NCBI GenBank assembly: GCA_021414245.1
Contig: JAIOOU010000010.1
Span: 1 to 64,000 of the forward strand
Length of the DNA stretch: 64,000 bases
DNA from: Chloroflexota bacterium
Lineage (GTDB): Bacteria > Chloroflexota > Anaerolineae > Anaerolineales > Villigracilaceae
Direction of reading: 5' to 3'
In this document: positions 54,030-62,507 of the stretch, one piece after another
Numbering within the stretch: position 1 is the first letter of the stretch
Layout: each line of letters opens with the position of its first letter
The notes under the pieces: generated by a model
What the model was told of the DNA's origin: nothing
The model's database searches: none
What the model saw: only the letters and a program-made list of their open reading frames with translations
Position numbers and translations under genes: made by a program

Positions 54030-57000
54030 TTAGTGACGTTTTCTCTTCTTTTTATTACCGCCGAGTTCGATCTTTAAATCGCCGGGTGCCGTCACACTTT
54101 CGTTGGTCTCGATCGGAGTGATCTCGATCCGCCTCGGGCGGGCCGCAAAAGCGCGGCCGATCACTAGACTGCGCACGTCCTCCAGCAACTGCTGGAACAT
54201 CTCGGACGCACGTCCTTTATATTGTACCAGTGGGTCCCGTTGAGCGTAAGCCTCGAGACCAATGGAAACCCTCAGGGCCTCCACCTTGGTCAGGTATTCC
54301 ACCCACAACTCGCTGAACGCGCTTAATAGGAGCTGGCGATGGACTTCATTAAGGACATATTTGCCGATCGCCTCGACCAGCAGGGCGCGGTCAGACTCGC
54401 TCAGGCCTGCCGCAGATTCATTGAGGCGACTCTCCCCGAAGGCGATACGTGCGGCGGGGCCGAAATCCGCGAGTTTCGAGGCATTTTGACTCAGGCGCGA
54501 ATATTCACTTTGACCCCAGGTGGCGCGCAGGGTTTCCTCGGCCGATTCGAGGTGATTCATCACCTCTTCATCAATATCTTCAGCCTGACGGTTTTCCAAC
54601 AACTGCGCCGCCAGGAAAATATAGGAGAAACGCATGAATAACTGCTTGACCTGTTTGTGCGTTCTCTGGTCAAAAGTGGAACGCGTACCCTGGGACAAGG
54701 TCAACAGCAGACGCAGTTTGCCGGTCTCGGTATCCACGGATTCGCGCTGGAGCAGGGCCTCCATGTCGCGTTCGATCTGGGCGTTCAACCGCTGACGTTT
54801 GTTTTCCAATCCGGTTTGCACCGTTTGCAGGATCACATCGGCCAGGTCGTCCCAATCCGAAGGCATGGGACTGGGCCAGGGCAATTGCTCGCCGATGCGG
54901 TTCTGGATGGCGCCGATCAGACGGCCCGCGTTTAGGGCGGTCAACTGCTGGGCAACCATTTCCTGGACGTCTTCCTTGATCGAATCAGGGTCGTCGCCCA
55001 ATGTGCGCATCATTTCATTATTTAATTTCAGGGGCAGGCGCACGAGCGCGCCGATCTCCTCAACGATCTTCTGGGGACGGGGCACTTCCTCGAGATCACG
55101 CAGACCTTCAAAATAGGCATCCAGGGCATCATCGCGTTCGCTGACCTGCAGGTCCAACGCTTCGCGGGTCTTCTCGATCTGCGATTCGATCGCGCGCAGG
55201 TTATGTTCGCTTTCGGCCTGAATCGCTCTCGAGATCACATCCAGGGTCGAAGTCCGCACGTCGGAGGTGATCTGCCCCAGAATTAATTTAAAGCTGTAGG
55301 AGGGAAACAATCCGTCCTGTGCATCAAAGGGAGGCTGGACCTGATCGAGCCAGGCCAGCAATTTCCACGGACCTTCTTCATCGGCCAGGCCAATATCAAT
55401 GCGCTTGGTGATCTCATCCTGGAGCATGTCGGCCACATCTTCGCTGAGGTCTTCCTTGACGAAGATGCGGTCACGCTGGGTATAGATTTGCGAACGCTGC
55501 TGGTTGAGCACATCGTCATACTCAAGCAGGTGTTTGCGGACATCGAAATTCGCGCCTTCCACCCGGGTCTGCGAGCTTTCGATGATGTTGCTGACCAGGC
55601 GCACTTCCAGGGGAAGCGCCTCATCCACCTTGAGACGTTCCATCATCCCGCTCACCTGTCCGCCGCCAAACATGCGCATCAGGTCATCTTCCAGCGAGAG
55701 ATAAAAACGCGACGAACCGGGGTCACCCTGACGGGCAGCGCGGCCGCGCAACTGGTTATCGATGCGGCGTGCTTCATGCCGTTCCGAACCGACCACGTGC
55801 AGGCCGCCCAATTCCTTTACACTTTCCATCTCTTCAAAATATTGCAGGAAAAGTTTCACTTCGCCTTCGTAAATTCCATATTGCGAAGGCTCAACTTTAA
55901 GCAGGGCCTGGCGGCGTTCCTCAAGAGTCATGTCAAACGGGTCGTTGTAGCCCGCCTTGCGCAATACGCGATGCACGGCCGAGATGACTTCCTCCGCCAG
56001 CTCACCACCCAGTTTGATATCCACACCGCGGCCGGCCATGTTGGTGGCAATGGTCACCGCGCCAAAGGCGCCCGCGCCGGCGATGATCTGTGATTCTTCC
56101 GTATGCTTGCGCGCATTCAAAACCTGATGAGGCACCCCGCCCATGATGACCGCCTTCAGGCGCGGACCGGATTCCTCCGGCAAATTCAACTCTTCAAGCA
56201 GGGTCTTCAAGTTGCCCGGTTCCTCCGGGTTGATGCTGGTCAGGCCGTGCGGCTTGATGAAGTTGCGCAGCCCATCAGGGGTGATCTTTTCAATGGGCTC
56301 ATTGAACGGGGTGAGTTCGGCGATCAAACGACCGTCCTCTTCCAGGTCTTTGGCCTTCATATAAGCCCGCCGCACGAGAGTCACCTGCAGTAAACGGCGA
56401 ACAGGCTCGGGTTTGAGTCGACCCGAGAGCCGGTCTGATGATTCCACCGAAGTGGTGCCCACCAGCATCGGGCGTCCGAGCGTGTGATAACGGATGATCT
56501 CCGTCACAATGGCGCGCAATTTGGCTTCGGCGGTGCGATAGATCACATCCGGATAATCTTTTCTGCGAAAGAAGATCTTCCCATCCGCATCGCCGCCCTT
56601 GGCTGTGTAATAGGAATATTGATAGCCTTCATCGTCCCTGGCCTTTTGCTCGATCAAAGTCGCATCGGCGCGCAGGGACTGGTATTCAAGGTTTGTGGGG
56701 ACGGGAGCCACTTCGATCTTATAGATCTTGCTGAATTCCTCCGCCTCGGTCAACGCGGTGCCGGTCATGCCCGCAAGTTTTTTGTACATACGAAAATAAT
56801 TTTGCAAAGTGATCGTGGCATAGGTCACGTTCTCGGGCTCGACCTTGACGCCTTCCTTGGCCTCCACTGCCTGATGCAGGCCATCGCTCCATCTGCGGCC
56901 CGGCATCTGGCGGCCGGTGAATTCGTCCACGATGACGACTTTGCCGCCCTGCACAAGATATTCCTTGTTGCGAATGAAGAGGAACTGCGCGCGCAGGGCC

Positions 57001-58025
57001 TGTTCGAGGAAGCCGGTCAGGCGGGCCTGCTCCGGGGTGAGGTCTTCGGGTCGGTCGGGATCGAGGAGCGGCTGGCCCAAAAGGGCTTCCACGTGGCTGA
57101 CACCAACTTCGGTCAGCGAGACGTTGCGGTCCTTTTCATTGATCTCGTAATCTTCAGGCCGCAACTGCTTGACGACCTGTGCCATGACCGTATACGTTTC
57201 CAGATCACCGGAGGAGGGACCGGAGATGATGAGCGGAGTACGCGCTTCGTCGATCAGCACGTTATCCACTTCATCGACGATGGCAAAATAATGACCACGC
57301 TGCACGCGATCGCTTAATCTCATGGCCATGTTATCGCGCAGATAATCAAAACCGAATTCGGAGTTCGTGCCGTAGGTGACATCCGCGTTATAGGCTTCGA
57401 CGCGGTCCACCAGGCGCAGGTGGCGCTGGTCTTCATGCGGAGACTCTTTTTCAAAGTCAACAATAAAGGCTTTCTTGCCGTTCTCGGTGGCTGCGGCCAT
57501 CTGCAGCACGCCCACACTTAATCCCAGCATGTGGAAAATGGGAGCCATCCAGCGCGCATCGCGGCGGGCCAGATAGTCATTGACAGTGATCAAATGGATC
57601 CCGCGCCCGGTCAGCGCATTGAGATAGATGGGCAGGGTCGCCACCAGGGTCTTGCCTTCACCGGTCTTCATTTCCGCGATGGAACCGCGGTGCAGAACCG
57701 CGCCGCCAATCATTTGTACATCATAGTGCCGCAGGCCGATTGTGCGCTTGGAGGCCTCCCGCACGGCTGCGAAGGCCTCGGGCAGCAATTCATCCAGGGC
57801 CACCTGCAGGGACCGGGCTTGTTCCTTCTCGTCCAGCCCTTCGATATTTCCAATCAGATCCGCCAGGCGCGCCTTGAATTCATCCGTTTTTGCGCGCAAA
57901 GCCTCGTCACTTAACGCCTCGAATTGCGGCTCGAGCGCGTTGATCTCGACTGCAAGTTCGCCCAATTGTGAAACGGTCTTCTTTGTGGGGTCACCACTGA
58001 ATAATTTTACGAAGTTCTTAAGCAT
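54030..58025 (-). CDS. secA: Preprotein translocase ATPase SecA, unusually long (1331 residues)
   Basis: SecA drives post-translational protein export through SecYEG. The first 600 residues carry the helicase core: Walker A MKTGEGKTLVAT (about 119-130), DEVD in the Walker B region, and TIATNMAGRGVDIKLGG in NBD2. Normal SecA is 800-900 residues. Extra length comes from an insertion of about 90 residues in NBD2 between SSDRLSGRL and GVPHQVLNARKH, and from an enlarged C-terminal half with coiled segments (about residues 860-1300). The usual C-terminal zinc motif CxCxSGxxxxxC is absent; the end is basic (GGNKKKRKRH). GGAAAGGGA precedes the ATG and an extended -10 lies upstream. A fused regulatory role for the extra domains is inference. 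Confidence 0.95.
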   Translation of the reverse strand: MLKNFVKLFSGDPTKKTVSQLGELAVEINALEPQFEALSDEALRAKTDEFKARLADLIGNIEGLDEKEQARSLQVALDELLPEAFAAVREASKRTIGLRHYDVQMIGGAVLHRGSIAEMKTGEGKTLVATLPIYLNALTGRGIHLITVNDYLARRDARWMAPIFHMLGLSVGVLQMAAATENGKKAFIVDFEKESPHEDQRHLRLVDRVEAYNADVTYGTNSEFGFDYLRDNMAMRLSDRVQRGHYFAIVDEVDNVLIDEARTPLIISGPSSGDLETYTVMAQVVKQLRPEDYEINEKDRNVSLTEVGVSHVEALLGQPLLDPDRPEDLTPEQARLTGFLEQALRAQFLFIRNKEYLVQGGKVVIVDEFTGRQMPGRRWSDGLHQAVEAKEGVKVEPENVTYATITLQNYFRMYKKLAGMTGTALTEAEEFSKIYKIEVAPVPTNLEYQSLRADATLIEQKARDDEGYQYSYYTAKGGDADGKIFFRRKDYPDVIYRTAEAKLRAIVTEIIRYHTLGRPMLVGTTSVESSDRLSGRLKPEPVRRLLQVTLVRRAYMKAKDLEEDGRLIAELTPFNEPIEKITPDGLRNFIKPHGLTSINPEEPGNLKTLLEELNLPEESGPRLKAVIMGGVPHQVLNARKHTEESQIIAGAGAFGAVTIATNMAGRGVDIKLGGELAEEVISAVHRVLRKAGYNDPFDMTLEERRQALLKVEPSQYGIYEGEVKLFLQYFEEMESVKELGGLHVVGSERHEARRIDNQLRGRAARQGDPGSSRFYLSLEDDLMRMFGGGQVSGMMERLKVDEALPLEVRLVSNIIESSQTRVEGANFDVRKHLLEYDDVLNQQRSQIYTQRDRIFVKEDLSEDVADMLQDEITKRIDIGLADEEGPWKLLAWLDQVQPPFDAQDGLFPSYSFKLILGQITSDVRTSTLDVISRAIQAESEHNLRAIESQIEKTREALDLQVSERDDALDAYFEGLRDLEEVPRPQKIVEEIGALVRLPLKLNNEMMRTLGDDPDSIKEDVQEMVAQQLTALNAGRLIGAIQNRIGEQLPWPSPMPSDWDDLADVILQTVQTGLENKRQRLNAQIERDMEALLQRESVDTETGKLRLLLTLSQGTRSTFDQRTHKQVKQLFMRFSYIFLAAQLLENRQAEDIDEEVMNHLESAEETLRATWGQSEYSRLSQNASKLADFGPAARIAFGESRLNESAAGLSESDRALLVEAIGKYVLNEVHRQLLLSAFSELWVEYLTKVEALRVSIGLEAYAQRDPLVQYKGRASEMFQQLLEDVRSLVIGRAFAARPRRIEITPIETNESVTAPGDLKIELGGNKKKRKRH

Positions 58026-58047
58026 GATATCCCTTTCCAGAAAAGGG

Positions 58048-58056
58048 ATTATAGCA
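58048..58056 (-). promoter_or_regulatory. Extended -10 promoter of secA
   Basis: Minus-strand TATAAT is preceded by TGC (TGn). A leader of about 20 nt contains CCCTTT/AAAGGG and the ribosome binding site. Confidence 0.55.
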
Positions 58057-58368
58057 TGGGAGATATTATGGAAAATTTGAGTTTTATTAATGTTTAAACG
58101 GGCATTTTCAGCCTGTATTCCTTATCAGAAACGAACGTTTCATACGCATCCCGCCATTAAAATATCCGGGTGCGCTTCAACCGGATCACCCCCATGAGGT
58201 TGAAGCGCACCCTATCCCCTTTACCCCTGCACCGAACCTAAATGGAAGAAAGGGCATTCCATTTATTTGCAAAACCGACACCGAGTACATTGTAGACATT
58301 CCCTGGCCGTCGTTCAATAGACAAATGTCCTGTTAGACAGGCATTTGTACTGAATTTGGCCTCAGGCC

Positions 58369-58397
58369 TTGAACCGCGGCGCCTTTTTTGTTACTCT
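58369..58397 (+). promoter_or_regulatory. Candidate promoter of the response regulator
   Basis: TTGAAC (58369-58374) and TACTCT (58392-58397) are 17 bp apart; the -10 box is weak. GAGGAAAC lies just before the ATG at 58418. The -35 box abuts the GGCCTCAGGCC palindrome (58358-58368). Confidence 0.4.
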
Positions 58398-58417
58398 TTA
58401 TGCACTCATGAGGAAAC

Positions 58418-59101
58418 ATGGATAAAAAAATACGCGTGTCCATATTGGACGATCACCAAAGCATCGTGGACGGATATGTATACCGGCTGGACAAGGACCC
58501 GCAGATCGAGGTGGCGGCCACCCTTAATTTCGGCGAGGATCTGGAACCGGCTCTGGCAAAACATCCCACGGATGTCCTGCTGCTGGATGTAAACGTTCCC
58601 GCCTCGGCCGGGAATCGCAATCCATACCCGATCCTGTATGTCGTTCCCAAATTACTGCAAATCTACCCGCATCTCAACATCCTGGTCATCAGCATGCACG
58701 CTGAACGCGGCTTGATCCGGGCCGTGATGGAGGCGGGGGCCAGCGGATATATTCTGAAGGACGATCAAGCCACGATCAAGGATTTGGGAAGCGTAATCAA
58801 ATCCATTGCCGCGGGCGGGGTGCATTTCAGCCAGATGGCCCTTGACCTGTACAGCAAACATTTATTCAGGGAAAACAACAGCCTGCCCACCCCGCGTCAA
58901 CTGGAGGCGATCTCCCTGTGTGCAGCCTACCCGGACAGCACAAGCATGGAACTCGCCCAAAGGATGAACATCAGCAACTCAACGGTGCGCAACCTGCTTT
59001 CAGCCGCATATTTAAAAATGGGTGTGCGCAGCCGTGCCGCAGCCATCGCAAAGGCCCGACAGATGGGATGGATCACCCCAAATCAGCCTGAACCTTCGTA
59101 A
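58418..59101 (+). CDS. NarL/FixJ-type response regulator with LuxR-like DNA-binding domain
   Basis: The receiver domain (residues 1-125) has the acidic pair D11-D12 in ILDDHQS, the phosphoacceptor D57 in LLLDVNVP, and Lys in SGYILKDDQAT. The C-terminal helix-turn-helix (about 155-215) contains LPTPRQLEAISLCAAYPDS, then RMNISNSTVRNLLSAAYLKM, a LuxR-type domain with some variation from the usual L(T/S)xREx core (PTPRQLE for ..REXE). It is likely phosphorylated by a kinase elsewhere; no kinase adjoins it. The gene is followed by its own terminator, and by PDZ-like and diguanylate cyclase genes. Confidence 0.9.
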   Translation: MDKKIRVSILDDHQSIVDGYVYRLDKDPQIEVAATLNFGEDLEPALAKHPTDVLLLDVNVPASAGNRNPYPILYVVPKLLQIYPHLNILVISMHAERGLIRAVMEAGASGYILKDDQATIKDLGSVIKSIAAGGVHFSQMALDLYSKHLFRENNSLPTPRQLEAISLCAAYPDSTSMELAQRMNISNSTVRNLLSAAYLKMGVRSRAAAIAKARQMGWITPNQPEPS

Positions 59102-59126
59102 TTCCGTCCATTCCTCGGCGAGTCCA

Positions 59127-59160
59127 CCCCCAGGGCCTTGCAAGCCCTGGGGGTTCCTTT
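59127..59160 (+). terminator. Terminator after the response regulator
   Basis: CCCCCAGGGC pairs with GCCCTGGGGG across a short loop, followed by TTCCTTT. It lies 26 nt after the stop codon. Confidence 0.8.
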
Positions 59161-59235
59161 AAAAAATCATGGGCTATAATCATGTCTGACCCCGTACCAA
59201 GATCAACCAAAAGGCCATCCCTGTGAAAGGGTGAC

Positions 59236-59637
59236 ATGCAAAAAGATCTTCATCATCATCGCTGGACCATTGCTAAAGTCTCCCTGTCTGTGTTTGTGCT
59301 TTTCATACTATTGTTTTTCACCTACGGGATCTTCGTGTGCACGCCCTATATGGGTTTTTTGTTTAACCCTCCGGACGGAAAAATTCTTTCGGTATATGTT
59401 GCGGACAGCAATCTCCATACCCTGCAGACTGGGGATACCCTCATTCAGGTGGGTCCCATTTCGTGGCACGATTTTTATGAAGACCGCAGACAGGATCTTT
59501 TTGAAGGCTTAAGACCGGGGGATATCGTAAACATTACCGTCCAACGCGCACACCTGATCGGCGCGGACCTTCACATCCAGCCGGCACCGGATACTGGGAC
59601 AACAGTTCATGTAAGCTGGACCCGTCCCGCAGAGTAA
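59236..59637 (+). CDS. Orphan membrane-anchored PDZ-like protein
   Basis: The protein (133 residues) has a short His-rich N-terminus, one hydrophobic segment (KVSLSVFVLFILLFFTYGIF), and a PDZ-like region of about 70 residues: VCTPYMGFLFNPPDGKILSV, LHTLQTGDTLIQVG, then LFEGLRPGDIVNITVQR. This PDZ form is often fused to the sensory N-terminus of histidine kinases and cyclases in Anaerolineae, as I recall. Here it stands alone and is followed by a diguanylate cyclase after 24 bp, so it may be a detached sensor part or a partner of that cyclase. It is preceded by AAAGGGTG, a fair ribosome binding site. Confidence 0.7.
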   Translation: MQKDLHHHRWTIAKVSLSVFVLFILLFFTYGIFVCTPYMGFLFNPPDGKILSVYVADSNLHTLQTGDTLIQVGPISWHDFYEDRRQDLFEGLRPGDIVNITVQRAHLIGADLHIQPAPDTGTTVHVSWTRPAE

Positions 59638-59661
59638 AATATGGAATAACAGGAATTAACA

Positions 59662-60528
59662 ATGCGTCTTTTAGCCAATCTTGAAAGACAAAACAAGCCG
59701 CTCCTTGTTTTTATTGGGTTTGTTTTAATCGGTGTCATCGGCTTGATCGATTACGCGACTGGAGCAGAATTCGCCTTCTCAGTATTCTATATGCTCCCAA
59801 TCTCCCTTGTGACCTGGGCTACTGACCAGCGCTCTGGCCTGCTGGCTTCAATCACCAGCGCGGCAATCTGGTTTGCCGCCGATATCACGACGGCGCACTC
59901 CTATTCCTCCCCCTTTATCCCGATCTGGAATTCGCTGATCCGTCTGGCGTTTTTCGTGATCATCACACTGCTGCTGTCTTCCTTGAAGCGTTCGCTCGAA
60001 TTGTCGCACACGGATTTCCTGACCTCCGCAGGCAACGCGCGCTTTTTTTACGAGATCGCACAAATGGAGATCAATCGCCTGGAAAGAACCCGGCGTCCAT
60101 TCACAGTGGCCTATATTGACCTGGACAATTTCAAGTCTGTAAACGATCAATTTGGGCATGCGGCGGGCGACCAGGTGTTAATCGCTCTGGTAGGCGCGAT
60201 CCGAAACATGGTCCGCAAGACCGATCTGGTGGCCCGGCTGGGCGGAGACGAATTTGCAATCTTGTTCCCGGAGACCGACCAGGAATCCGCACGGGTCATT
60301 TTCAACAAAGTGCAGGATTCGTTTTTGAAGGTCATGCGCCAGAAGGGCTGGCCCGTGACCTTTAGTGTCGGGCTTCTGACCTGCCTGACTACGCCAGATA
60401 CCAGCCAGGAACTGGTGAGAGTGGCTGACCGCTTGATGTATACCGCCAAGGCCGACGGGAAGAATACGGTTAAATACGCTGCATATCCGGATGGGTCAAA
60501 GAGAGAAAGTTTTATATCTGTTGATTGA
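59662..60528 (+). CDS. Membrane diguanylate cyclase (GGDEF domain)
   Basis: The protein (288 residues) has about five transmembrane helices in residues 1-110 (LLVFIGFVLIGVIGLIDYATG, FSVFYMLPISLVTWATDQR and others) and a GGDEF domain in about 115-280. GGDEF itself is residues 194-198 with the exact catalytic sequence, and the inhibitory I-site RKTD (185-188) is five residues upstream, so product inhibition by c-di-GMP is expected. HTDFLTSAGNARFFYEI starts the domain. It follows the PDZ-like gene by 24 bp and is probably cotranscribed. The opposite HD-GYP gene (60686-62158) may break down the product. Confidence 0.92.
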   Translation: MRLLANLERQNKPLLVFIGFVLIGVIGLIDYATGAEFAFSVFYMLPISLVTWATDQRSGLLASITSAAIWFAADITTAHSYSSPFIPIWNSLIRLAFFVIITLLLSSLKRSLELSHTDFLTSAGNARFFYEIAQMEINRLERTRRPFTVAYIDLDNFKSVNDQFGHAAGDQVLIALVGAIRNMVRKTDLVARLGGDEFAILFPETDQESARVIFNKVQDSFLKVMRQKGWPVTFSVGLLTCLTTPDTSQELVRVADRLMYTAKADGKNTVKYAAYPDGSKRESFISVD

Positions 60529-60617
60529 TGCGGAAAATCCATTAATTCGATCTGCACTGTCAGGCTATATTTTGTAAAAAAAGGGGAGACTAATACATGC
60601 CAGGCATCTGCTCTTAC

Positions 60618-60652
60618 AAAGAGACAGTCCCTATAAAGGGACTGTCTCTTTG
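60618..60652. terminator. Bidirectional terminator between the diguanylate cyclase and HD-GYP genes
   Basis: AAAGAGACAGTCCC (60618-60631) pairs with GGGACTGTCTCTTT (60638-60651) over 14 bp. It lies between convergent genes. Its GAGACAGTC core also occurs in the terminator at 44935. Confidence 0.88.
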
Positions 60653-60685
60653 TTTACTTCGTATTCAAGGATGGGATTCCTGTAT

Positions 60686-62158
60686 TTAACCAAACATGCT
60701 CAGGAAAACAGGTGTGATGGCCGGGTCGAAATGAATCCCGGACTGGTCGCTGATGTATTTCATGGTGTCCGTCTGGGACCAGGCGGAACGGTATGGGCGC
60801 TCGGAAGTGAGCGCATCGTAGACATCCACCAGCGAAAACAGGCGTGCAGCCAGCGGAATATCCTCTCCGGCCAGATGGTCGGGATAGCCGGAACCGTCCC
60901 ATTTCTCGTGATGAGAACGAGGAATGGCCAGAGCGGGCACCAGATGTTCGATGGGCGAAAGCAATTCGACTGCGATCAACGGATGGCGGCGCATGACCAC
61001 CCATTCCTCCTCGTTCAACGGGCCGGGTTTGAGCAGGATATTATCCGGAATGGCCACCTTGCCAATGTCGTGCAAAACAGCGCCGCGGCAAATGTGACCG
61101 AGCTCGGGCTGCGAAAAACCCATGCGGCCGGCCAGCTGATAGGTCAACTCGGTGACGCGGCGGGAGTGTTCCTCGGTTTCCTTATCACGCAGGTTAATTG
61201 CACGCGACCAGCCCTCAATGGTCTTGTCGTAGGCCATGGTCAGCTCGAAATTGGCTGACTGCAAATTCTTGAAGAGCATGGCGCTGTCGATCGCGATCGC
61301 AGCCTGGCCTGCCAGCATGTTCATGAAGTTCAGCCAGTCCACATCTGATTCAAGGAGGGCGCGATGGAAGATTTCGAGCACACCCACCGGCTGTCCCTTC
61401 GCGAAAAGCGGCACGGCATAATAGGCCCTGAAATCCTCCTCGGCCAGCATGGGCGAGCGCAGGAAGGATGTCTTGCGGGTTCTCAAATTGGGAATGTAAA
61501 AAACCTTGCGTTCCGAAACTGACTTTCCGGCGTACTCTTCGCCGATGCGCAGGCGGGTGTACTGCAAAGCCGGAGTGTTAAAGCCCGAGCCAGCCGCGAA
61601 CTCAAGGTATTCAGTATGCGGATCAAACAGCAGGATGCAGGCCGCATCGATCTGGAGCTGCTCGCGAACGTGATCAAGGATCACAGCCAGGGTGGCGCCC
61701 AGGTCCAGACCGGACGTGATTGCCAGATCAATGGAACGCAGGGCGGCCAGTTTGTTGAGTTGATGTTTGATCTTTTCTTCGGATCGTTTGTAGCGCGTAA
61801 TATCCCGCACGAACATGATGCTCTGGTCGTTATTGACCGAGACCAGGCGGGCTTCATACCAGCACTTGCCGGCAGGGGTGGGCAGATAATATTCAACAAA
61901 ACTGACCTTGCTGCCCGCACGCAGCTTGCTCAACACGTCGGCAATGCGCCTGCCTACTGCCGGGGGCAGGACATCCTGCATTCTGCGCCCCAAAAATTTC
62001 TCCGGAGGCACGTACAGGTGGGTCGTATTGCCGGCCTTGTAATCCAGAATCATCCCGTCTGCATTCATGACAAACAACAAATCATTAAAAGCCTGGAAGA
62101 CGGCATCCAGTCTTTGATCGGAATCAGGCAGGTTTCGCAGGGAAAATTCTGTGATCAT
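60686..62158 (-). CDS. PAS-GAF-HD-GYP phosphodiesterase
   Basis: The protein (490 residues) has a PAS domain (about 15-130; VFQAFNDLLFVMNADGMILD, VSFVEYYLPTPAGKCWYEAR), a GAF domain (about 145-305; ALRSIDLAITSGLDLGATLA, FFAKGQPVGVLEIFH-like text), and an HD-GYP domain (about 310-480). The latter has VLHDIGKVAIPDNILLKPGP, HHEKWDGSGYP and the Asp-Val-Tyr-Asp-Ala-Leu segment. HD-GYP enzymes hydrolyse c-di-GMP. No membrane segment is present, so it is soluble. It is the last gene of the peptide cassette, 70 nt after the 92-residue gene, and may be cotranscribed. Confidence 0.93.
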   Translation of the reverse strand: MITEFSLRNLPDSDQRLDAVFQAFNDLLFVMNADGMILDYKAGNTTHLYVPPEKFLGRRMQDVLPPAVGRRIADVLSKLRAGSKVSFVEYYLPTPAGKCWYEARLVSVNNDQSIMFVRDITRYKRSEEKIKHQLNKLAALRSIDLAITSGLDLGATLAVILDHVREQLQIDAACILLFDPHTEYLEFAAGSGFNTPALQYTRLRIGEEYAGKSVSERKVFYIPNLRTRKTSFLRSPMLAEEDFRAYYAVPLFAKGQPVGVLEIFHRALLESDVDWLNFMNMLAGQAAIAIDSAMLFKNLQSANFELTMAYDKTIEGWSRAINLRDKETEEHSRRVTELTYQLAGRMGFSQPELGHICRGAVLHDIGKVAIPDNILLKPGPLNEEEWVVMRRHPLIAVELLSPIEHLVPALAIPRSHHEKWDGSGYPDHLAGEDIPLAARLFSLVDVYDALTSERPYRSAWSQTDTMKYISDQSGIHFDPAITPVFLSMFG

Positions 62159-62228
62159 TTTTTGGCAACCACATCATGCACGGACTTGAAAAGGCGCGGG
62201 AATCAAATGCCTGTCAATTCTCCACGGA

Positions 62229-62507
62229 TTAATACGTGCTGCTCAGAGAACGATTGACCTGCTTGGCCAGGTCGGAAAGCGAATTGGCCCGAATGGAGAC
62301 GATCAGGTCGCGTTCCTCGCGGGTAAGGGGAAAGGTCTCGCCGAGGTAACCTTTTTGCAGGGCAACCTGCGGGTCCTGAAGCAGCATGGAGCAGAATTGT
62401 TTGTTGACGACAGCGGCGGCAAACACCCGGCTGATCCCGGATGAAACGGTGGCTGTGGATGTGATATTCATCGGCAGGGTATTTTGGAAAGTAAGTGGAG
62501 CGATCAT
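62229..62507 (-). CDS. Small conserved-looking protein with C-terminal helical motif, 92 residues
   Basis: I do not recognise a named family with certainty. The N-terminal third is Thr/Ser-rich (MNITSTATVSSGISRVF), and residues of about 35-85 read as FCSMLLQDPQVALQKGYLG and FPLTREERDLIVSIRANSL, which recalls the leader-like helices of NHLP or Os1348-type peptides of natural-product clusters (Leu-x-x-Asp-Pro, then an Arg/Glu-rich helix). No cleavage site of the Gly-Gly type is seen. The ATG overlaps the DUF5317 stop by ATGA, so it is translated from the same mRNA. A role as substrate or partner of the peptide system is inference from position. Confidence 0.75.
   Translation of the reverse strand: MIAPLTFQNTLPMNITSTATVSSGISRVFAAAVVNKQFCSMLLQDPQVALQKGYLGETFPLTREERDLIVSIRANSLSDLAKQVNRSLSSTY

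Larger units (their letters stand above)
58026..58417. other. Gene-free 392-bp region between secA and the response regulator
   Basis: It holds the secA promoter (58048-58056), a large hairpin with a 15-bp stem (58168-58182 with 58198-58212, GGGTGCGCTTCAACC), a second stem (58321-58348: ACAAATG with CATTTGT and inner CCTGT/ACAGG), and a candidate promoter of the response regulator (58369-58397). No open frame with a ribosome binding site is visible in it. The large hairpin has no T-run on either side. Confidence 0.6.

Noticed and set aside
60597-60689. Short frame with a strong ribosome binding site (AAGGGGAG) after the diguanylate cyclase
   Set aside because: It runs straight through the terminator stem at 60618-60652 and has no hydrophobic or conserved pattern. 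A small RNA starting near here and ending at the terminator cannot be excluded.
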